Shown here: positions 7,024-10,831 of the stretch, piece after piece | Layout of the letters: each line of letters begins with the position of its first letter | Numbering within the stretch: the first letter of the stretch is position 1 | Assembly: GCA_947454695.1 (NCBI GenBank) | Contig: CANGMW010000061.1 | Location: 1-10,831 of the forward strand | Direction: 5' to 3' | From: Comamonadaceae bacterium | Lineage (GTDB): Bacteria > Pseudomonadota > Gammaproteobacteria > Burkholderiales > Burkholderiaceae_C | Length of the DNA stretch: 10,831 nt | Notes under the pieces: model-generated | What the model was told of the DNA's origin: nothing | The model's database searches: none | What the model saw: only the letters and a program-made list of their open reading frames with translations | Position numbers and translations under genes: made by a program

Positions 7024-8040
7024 ATGACCCATTCGGCCTCTCCTCAACCCACTTCGTCATCTTTGCCGACTGTGAAAGAGACCAATACCTTTTTTCATAT
7101 CCTCTTTAAAGAGCCCTTTATTTGCGTCATTTCTTCGGGGGATCTTTTTGAAACCGGAGTACTGCTCGCACGCAGCCTTGCTGCCGGACGCACGTGCCAT
7201 ATTCTTGTTCAACCGGCCTGGCATTTAATTCCTCAAATGCATAACCTTGCCCGCAGGGTGACTGAAATAAAAGCAAAAAATCCAAGCCTGGATTTCACTG
7301 TCATGTGCACCACTTTGGTTGAGTTTGAGGCGGTTAAAAATTTGAACCTCAATGCCCTGCATATCCATAAGAATGCTTTTTTGGATGAAAAAATTTTTAA
7401 CCCTGGAATAAATCCAACAAAAAAATATTCGGCAGTGCATATTGCCAATGTGGAGCCCTTCAAACGGCACTGGTTGGCTTTTGGAATTCCCAATTTGGCT
7501 TTGATCACCTACAGCTATAGAGAGGGCATAGCCAATACCGAAGAAATTTCCGGCTATAAAAATATCGCCTTTTCTAATTTCGATCCAAAGCACCCCGAAG
7601 CAATCAAGTTTTTAAAGCCTCAAGTAGTTGCCGATGTTGTCAGGGCATCCCATTGCGGCGTTATTCTTTCCGAAGTAGAGGGCGCCAACAACGCTTCCAC
7701 CGAATATTTAATGTGCGGCATCCCCGTGGTGAGTACGCCGTCAAAGGGGGGCAGAGACGAGTTTTTCGACTCCGAGAATTCACGAATTGTTCAGCCGCTT
7801 CCAGAAGCCGTTGAGGCGGCAGTGACGGAATTTAATGAAATGGAATTAAACCCAGCTGAAATTCATTTCAACGTCATGAAAAAAATCCGAGTTCATCGCG
7901 CCCGCCTTTTAGAGTGGCTAGAGCAGATGACTGGCAACAACCTGTTTGAACAAGCGGATGAGAACTTGTGGATACCGCAGTTCACCAACAAATTGCGCCA
8001 GACGGTACGCTTAAAAATTGGCATCGCGTCAAATCAGTAG
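7024..8040 (+). CDS. GT-B fold glycosyltransferase (group 1-like)
   Basis: This encodes 338 residues. The C-terminal half has the signature of GT-B retaining glycosyltransferases: CGVILSEVEGANNASTEYLMCGIPVV (about 211-236), with an exact E-x7-E pair at E219 and E227, followed by GGRDEFFD. This block binds the nucleotide-sugar donor. The N-terminal half is a divergent acceptor domain (FICVISSGDLFETGVLLARSL, about 32-52) without a recognisable subfamily. It is probably cytoplasmic, as there is no signal peptide or membrane segment. It follows the FkbM gene by 18 bases and shares its AT-rich codon use, so the two probably build and methylate one glycan. The ribosome site before 7024 is poor (AAAAAC), which may mean translation depends on the upstream gene. 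Confidence 0.82.
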   Translation: MTHSASPQPTSSSLPTVKETNTFFHILFKEPFICVISSGDLFETGVLLARSLAAGRTCHILVQPAWHLIPQMHNLARRVTEIKAKNPSLDFTVMCTTLVEFEAVKNLNLNALHIHKNAFLDEKIFNPGINPTKKYSAVHIANVEPFKRHWLAFGIPNLALITYSYREGIANTEEISGYKNIAFSNFDPKHPEAIKFLKPQVVADVVRASHCGVILSEVEGANNASTEYLMCGIPVVSTPSKGGRDEFFDSENSRIVQPLPEAVEAAVTEFNEMELNPAEIHFNVMKKIRVHRARLLEWLEQMTGNNLFEQADENLWIPQFTNKLRQTVRLKIGIASNQ

Positions 8041-8238
8041 TGCTGAGCTCTTAGGCAGACCTCTCTCGCGCTAACGTCGGATATATGGGCGGTCGCTGAC
8101 TCGTGGTGCCCTCTTGCATTTCAACTCGGTCTGTGGCTTGGACCTAGAACAGGGCTTACTCCTGACGGTCCTGCCGCAAAGCAGTCCCAGAGCACGGGTC
8201 AGTATCTTTGCCGCCTGCTTTAGGACCCTGAACGCACC
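8041..8238. other. intergenic gap between convergent genes, with an imperfect dyad
   Basis: No gene was found. The most regular structure is a bulged dyad: GGTCCT (8167-8172) and AAAGCAG (8178-8184) pair with CTGCTTT (8215-8221) and AGGACC (8222-8227), leaving a 5-base bulge. It has no T tract on either strand. It may help end transcripts from the glycosyltransferase gene or from the ATPase gene. Confidence 0.3.
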
Positions 8239-9435
8239 TTATTGACCGGCTTTTCTTGGCCCGTCTGGCATGGTGCGCAGCATGAACTGATCAAACAGCG
8301 GAACAGTAAAAGCCGTGTCGCCATGGGCAGGGCTGTAGATCATTCCTTTTTTGATCAGGCTGGAGCGAAGCGGTGCAATGGTTTGCACTTTGACACCGAG
8401 CCGGTCTGCAACGCCGCCTGAGCGTTGATTGCCCGTACCCAGCAAGGCCAGTGCGCTGAGGTAGTCTTTTTCGCGGGGGGTTAGTCGATCAAAGCGCACA
8501 CGAAAAAAACTCTGATCGAGGCGTGCCGTAGACGCCACCGTAGTTTGTTGGATCAAGGCCAAATCAATGGGTGACTGCTGGGCCATGTTCCAAGATTGGT
8601 AGCCCCATTCTTGCAAAAAATAGGGATAGCCTTGGGTCACACGAAATACTTCGGCCAGCGCCTCGGACGTGAACCCCACGCCTTGGGTTGCGACAGGCCC
8701 CTGCAACGCCAGCGAGGCGTCCTCAAGTGACAGCGCACCGACCTCCGGGTAAGTAAACAACCTCTCGGCATAAGACTTGGATTTGCCCGCCAGCCCAACC
8801 AGCTGCGGCAAGCCAGCGCCAATTAAAACCAATGGCAAGCTGCGTTGGGACACCTTGTGAATGGCCATGATGAGGGCACTCATCTCGACTTCAGTCATGT
8901 ATTGCAATTCGTCAACGATGATGGCCACCGCCGTACCTCTGTCAGCAGCTGCTTCACCGACCGCGACAAACAGCTCAGCCAAATCGGCTTCCAGATCCCC
9001 GCTGTCTGCAGAGCCGGTTTCGGGGTCAATGTCCAAACCAAACTCTGCATCACCCACCTTGACTTTGACAACACCAATGAAACTGCGCAGCACACGCAAA
9101 CCGCGTTTGACTTTTTGGCTGACGTTTTGCATGCGGTCCATCGCAAACAAGGTTTGCCGCAGAGGCGGCAGCAGCAGCAAGGGCAAGGGTTTGCTTTCGT
9201 GGGCCTCAATCAACAGCGCCTGATAGCCCTGCGCTTCGGCCATTTCTCGCACACGGTTGAGTAAAACCGTTTTACCCACGCCGCGCAAACCCACCATGAA
9301 CATGCTTTGCTCACTTCGACCGGCTTTGACGCGGGCCAGGAGCACTTCGACTTTTTGCAGCAGTTCAGTGCGCCCTGCCAGCTCGGGAGGTTGATTTCCT
9401 GCACCCGGTGAAAAAGGGTTGGTTAAAGGGTTCAT
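8239..9435 (-). CDS. ORC/Cdc6-like AAA+ ATPase with C-terminal winged helix
   Basis: This encodes 398 residues. GLRGVGKT (49-56) is Walker A; AIIVDELQ (171-178) is Walker B with D175 and E176; LPLVLIGAGLP (200-210) fits the sensor-1 strand. The segment FDRLTPREKDYLSAL through VPLFDQF (about 315-384) looks like a winged-helix DNA-binding domain, giving the domain order of ORC/Cdc6-type and related archaeal-style ATPases (AAA_16-like). Bacterial copies are stand-alone accessory genes of unknown role. Nothing here shows it is a replication initiator, and no origin-like iteron array lies beside it. It begins NPLTNPFSPGAG and has no good ribosome site before the ATG at 9435. It is GC-richer than the adjacent glycan genes. 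It has no operon partner on the same strand within about 600 bases. Confidence 0.85.
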   Translation of the reverse strand: MNPLTNPFSPGAGNQPPELAGRTELLQKVEVLLARVKAGRSEQSMFMVGLRGVGKTVLLNRVREMAEAQGYQALLIEAHESKPLPLLLLPPLRQTLFAMDRMQNVSQKVKRGLRVLRSFIGVVKVKVGDAEFGLDIDPETGSADSGDLEADLAELFVAVGEAAADRGTAVAIIVDELQYMTEVEMSALIMAIHKVSQRSLPLVLIGAGLPQLVGLAGKSKSYAERLFTYPEVGALSLEDASLALQGPVATQGVGFTSEALAEVFRVTQGYPYFLQEWGYQSWNMAQQSPIDLALIQQTTVASTARLDQSFFRVRFDRLTPREKDYLSALALLGTGNQRSGGVADRLGVKVQTIAPLRSSLIKKGMIYSPAHGDTAFTVPLFDQFMLRTMPDGPRKAGQ

Positions 9436-9450
9436 TGCTATTGAAGTTAC

Positions 9451-9500
9451 TATGGTTTATTGGTCTTTAAAATAACAATAATAATTTACCATAAACTCAA
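9451..9500 (-). promoter_or_regulatory. candidate promoter for the AAA+ ATPase gene, with inverted TATGGT half-sites
   Basis: On the minus strand TTGAGT (9500-9495) and TGTTAT (9477-9472) are separated by 17 bases, each matching 4 of 6 consensus positions, in an AT-rich stretch that contrasts with the surroundings. Transcription would begin about 30 bases before the start codon. TATGGT (9451-9456) and its inverse ACCATA (9488-9493) flank the -10 box and could be operator half-sites. Confidence 0.35.
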
Positions 9501-9810
9501 CATAAGTTGGGTTTCCACAAGGAATAGGCAGTTGAACTTCAATTTCACGCTGATATGCAGCTTCACGCTAACAGTGCCAGCCCCCTAACAAGACGAGCTC
9601 TAAGGTTCAAGAGTTTTTTGAGCCAAATTAAGCCCAAGCCTCACCCAGCGCAATCGGCGAGTAGCAAGGGCAGTATTGCTCTAGTTCAGGCCCGGTGACC
9701 TAGCCCCTCTAGCCGTACCACGGCGAAAAAGTCATGAGGTTTTGAGACAAACGGAGTTTGAGACGCCTTCACCGGGCTGCTACCGCAGACCGCAGTCAGG
9801 AGCCCAAAGC

Positions 9811-9834
9811 AAAAAGCCCCGCGTGGTGCGAGGC
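9811..9834 (-). terminator. intrinsic terminator on the minus strand
   Basis: Read on the minus strand, GCCTCGC (9834-9828), a 5-base loop and GCGGGGC (9822-9816) form a 7-bp stem with one G-U pair, immediately followed by TTTTT (9815-9811). This is a typical rho-independent terminator. The nearest upstream minus-strand gene is the MerR gene, about 200 bases away. Confidence 0.65.
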
Positions 9835-9854
9835 CTGAGGCTGCCTCAAGGCCT
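9831..9854. repeat. 10-bp hairpin abutting the terminator
   Basis: AGGCCTGAGG (9831-9840) pairs with CCTC (9844-9847) and AGGCCT (9849-9854) around a 3-base loop, with one bulged A at 9848. Its left arm shares four bases with the terminator stem, so the two hairpins would be mutually exclusive at their base. Confidence 0.6.
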
Positions 9855-10034
9855 GCTGAGCAGGTTTGAGGTCTTTGTACTGGCGGAGCAGAACATGCTT
9901 CATCACAAACCGCCTAAGTTTCCCAAGAACAAGCCGATTAAGCACTTGGGGTCTAGGTCAGCATTCTAAATGTTGAGACATCTTCAATTCGAGTAGCCGG
10001 TCTGGATAAAACACACCTTACCTAAACGTCAGGT

Positions 10035-10496
10035 TCAGGCGCGGCGCTTGGTTTTCTCGGCGGACAGAGCGGTCATGAATTCAACGACGAAGTTGCAGTC
10101 ATCGTCCTGCAACACGCTCATGTCACCCATGGCAACCGGAGCTATATAGCCTCGAATAACTTGCAGACCGGCAATGCGTTCATCAATTTTCGACAATACT
10201 TCTCCCGCCAGTTGCTGTATCGCTTGTTCGTCGAGGACGCCGTGATCGCGATCAGACAGCAGGAGTGCGATTTCTGCTAGCGTGAGGCCGAGTTGCTTCA
10301 GGTGCAGTATGGCCCTGAGCCGGTCCAGTGTTTCGTTGCCATATTGGCGATAGCCAGCTTCCGTTCTGCTCTGAGGGGCTATCAGCCCTTCTTCTTCATA
10401 TAAGCGCAATTGACCACGGGTCACGCTGGCAGCCTTGCACAAGGCGCTGGTCGTCTGCAAATTCTTGAAAGCCTTTACGGTCATTACGCTTTTCAT
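10035..10496 (-). CDS. MerR-family transcriptional regulator
   Basis: This encodes 153 residues. The N-terminal DNA-binding domain (about 14-82) has the MerR pattern: a helix-turn-helix around TSALCKAASVTRGQLRLYEEEGL, the wing motif SRTEAGYRQYG (43-53) and LKQLGLTLAEI (67-76). A dimerisation helix follows (about 92-120). The C-terminal tail has only one cysteine (C134) and no CxxC-type metal site, so it is unlikely to be a metal sensor of the MerR or CueR kind. An A-rich leader with GGAAAC 7 bases upstream supports the ATG at 10496; M5 is an alternative. It is divergent from a short-chain dehydrogenase, which is its likely regulatory target given the usual arrangement of this family. The effector is unknown. 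Confidence 0.9.
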   Translation of the reverse strand: MKSVMTVKAFKNLQTTSALCKAASVTRGQLRLYEEEGLIAPQSRTEAGYRQYGNETLDRLRAILHLKQLGLTLAEIALLLSDRDHGVLDEQAIQQLAGEVLSKIDERIAGLQVIRGYIAPVAMGDMSVLQDDDCNFVVEFMTALSAEKTKRRA

Positions 10497-10610
10497 ATTT
10501 TGTTTCCGGTTGTTGAGAGCAAGGGCGTCTTCCTAAAGCCTGCGTCAGGACCGTTAATCCAGATTTAGTTCGGGGTGGCCTAGACGACTACATAGCCGTC
10601 AACACATGTT

Positions 10611-10700
10611 AAACCCGGCACTTTGGTGCCAGGTCAAATGTTTGTGTGTGCCAAATCAAGGGAAAGAAATGTCTTGACCTGGCACCTTACTACCGGGTTT
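10611..10700. repeat. nested 90-bp inverted repeat in the MerR/SDR intergenic region
   Basis: The outer arms AAACCCGG (10611-10618) and CCGGGTTT (10693-10700) are separated by unpaired 6-base segments from inner 13-bp perfect arms GGTGCCAGGTCAA (10625-10637) and TTGACCTGGCACC (10674-10686), with a 36-base centre. The centre also holds a near copy of the inner arm in direct orientation, GTGCCAAATCAA (10648-10659, 10 of 12 identical to 10626-10637). It could be a regulatory array, a leader hairpin ending in the T run at 10698-10702, or a REP/MITE-like mobile fragment. Confidence 0.75.
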
Positions 10701-10705
10701 TTAAT
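10674..10705 (+). promoter_or_regulatory. candidate long-spacer promoter for the short-chain dehydrogenase gene
   Basis: TTGACC (10674-10679) and TTTAAT (10700-10705, 5 of 6 to consensus) are separated by 20 bases. Over-long spacers of 19-20 bases are known for promoters activated by MerR-family proteins, which remodel the DNA. The -35 box lies inside the right arm of the inverted repeat. Transcription would start about 28 bases before the TTG codon. Confidence 0.35.
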
Positions 10706-10739
10706 CTCTTAATCGACAAAACGACTATGGAGATTAATC

Positions 10740-10831
10740 TTGACCACACTATCAACATCCAACAAGACCGCGCTCATCACTGGCGCTCCATCTGGTATCG
10801 GCAAGGCGCTAGCCCACCAATTTGCGCAAGA
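10740..10831 (+). CDS. short-chain dehydrogenase/reductase, N-terminal fragment
   Basis: Thirty codons plus two bases are visible before the window ends. The frame reads KTALITGAPSGIGKALA, the NAD(P)-binding T-G-x3-G-I-G motif of classical SDRs preceded by the first beta strand. No ATG is available in this frame; the TTG at 10740 is preceded by GGAG (10729-10732) with a 7-base spacing and gives a normal-length SDR N terminus, so TTG initiation is likely. The substrate cannot be inferred. It is divergent from the MerR gene, its probable regulator. Confidence 0.82.
   Translation, partial: MTTLSTSNKTALITGAPSGIGKALAHQFAQ

Larger units (their letters stand above)
9436..10034. other. 600-bp stretch without a convincing gene
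   Basis: Apart from the promoter-like AT-rich start (to about 9500) and the terminator and hairpin at 9811-9854, nothing could be assigned. A 75-codon plus-strand frame at 9742-9969 lacks a ribosome site and family features and covers the hairpins, so it is not called. The stretch could hold a small RNA or a decayed gene. Confidence 0.5.

Noticed and set aside
8041..8238. Possible integron attC site or insertion-sequence remnant
   Set aside because: No core GTTRRRY/RYYYAAC pair or terminal repeats with flanking duplications could be found.
9884..9905. CTCCGCCA-like end on the minus strand, reminiscent of a tRNA-Ser 3' end
   Set aside because: The bases before it cannot form a T arm or acceptor stem, so there is no tRNA or clear tRNA remnant.
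9742..9969. 75-codon plus-strand frame in the gene-poor stretch
   Set aside because: No ribosome site, no recognisable family, and it runs across the terminator and hairpin, which suggests non-coding DNA.
10727..10831. ATG at 10727 as a start codon for the right-edge gene
   Set aside because: It is in a different frame from the dehydrogenase motif and gives a sequence without family features; its GG is better explained as part of the ribosome site for the TTG.

Overview
The window looks like a chromosomal segment from a GC-rich betaproteobacterium, probably Burkholderiales (Comamonadaceae-like). This is inferred from codon use and from the gene types: an MFS-acyltransferase fusion of the Aas class, a bacterial Fe-S photolyase, DUF3429, and GC-rich intrinsic terminators. 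No rRNA, tRNA, CRISPR array or complete insertion sequence was recognised.

Positions 1-6121 are all minus strand and dense. First comes a long MFS transporter-PlsC acyltransferase fusion that runs off the left edge. It reads as one open frame from 1838 to 1. Next is a small exported, highly charged coiled-coil protein (2024-2437). Then comes a four-gene, operon-like run reading right to left: a 58-aa cysteine-rich protein, a DUF3429 membrane protein (ATGA overlap), a PhrB/CryB-type Fe-S photolyase with all four cluster cysteines, and, overlapping its end, a second photolyase-related protein. In this last protein the FAD-binding domain comes first and a Rossmann-like region follows it. That order is reversed relative to normal photolyases, and it is the most interesting protein in the window.

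Positions 6286-8040 (plus strand) hold a two-gene, visibly more AT-rich cassette: an FkbM-type methyltransferase and a GT-B glycosyltransferase. It was probably acquired laterally and probably modifies a surface glycan or glycoprotein. A lone ORC/Cdc6-like AAA+ ATPase with a C-terminal winged helix (8239-9435, minus) follows. After it is a 600-bp stretch without a convincing gene that carries a strong minus-strand terminator and an adjoining hairpin.

The right edge has a MerR-family regulator (10035-10496, minus) divergent from the first 30 codons of a short-chain dehydrogenase, which probably starts at a TTG (10740). The region between them contains a nested 90-bp inverted repeat (10611-10700) whose right arm overlaps a possible long-spacer promoter. 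It may be a regulatory site or a small REP/MITE-like element.
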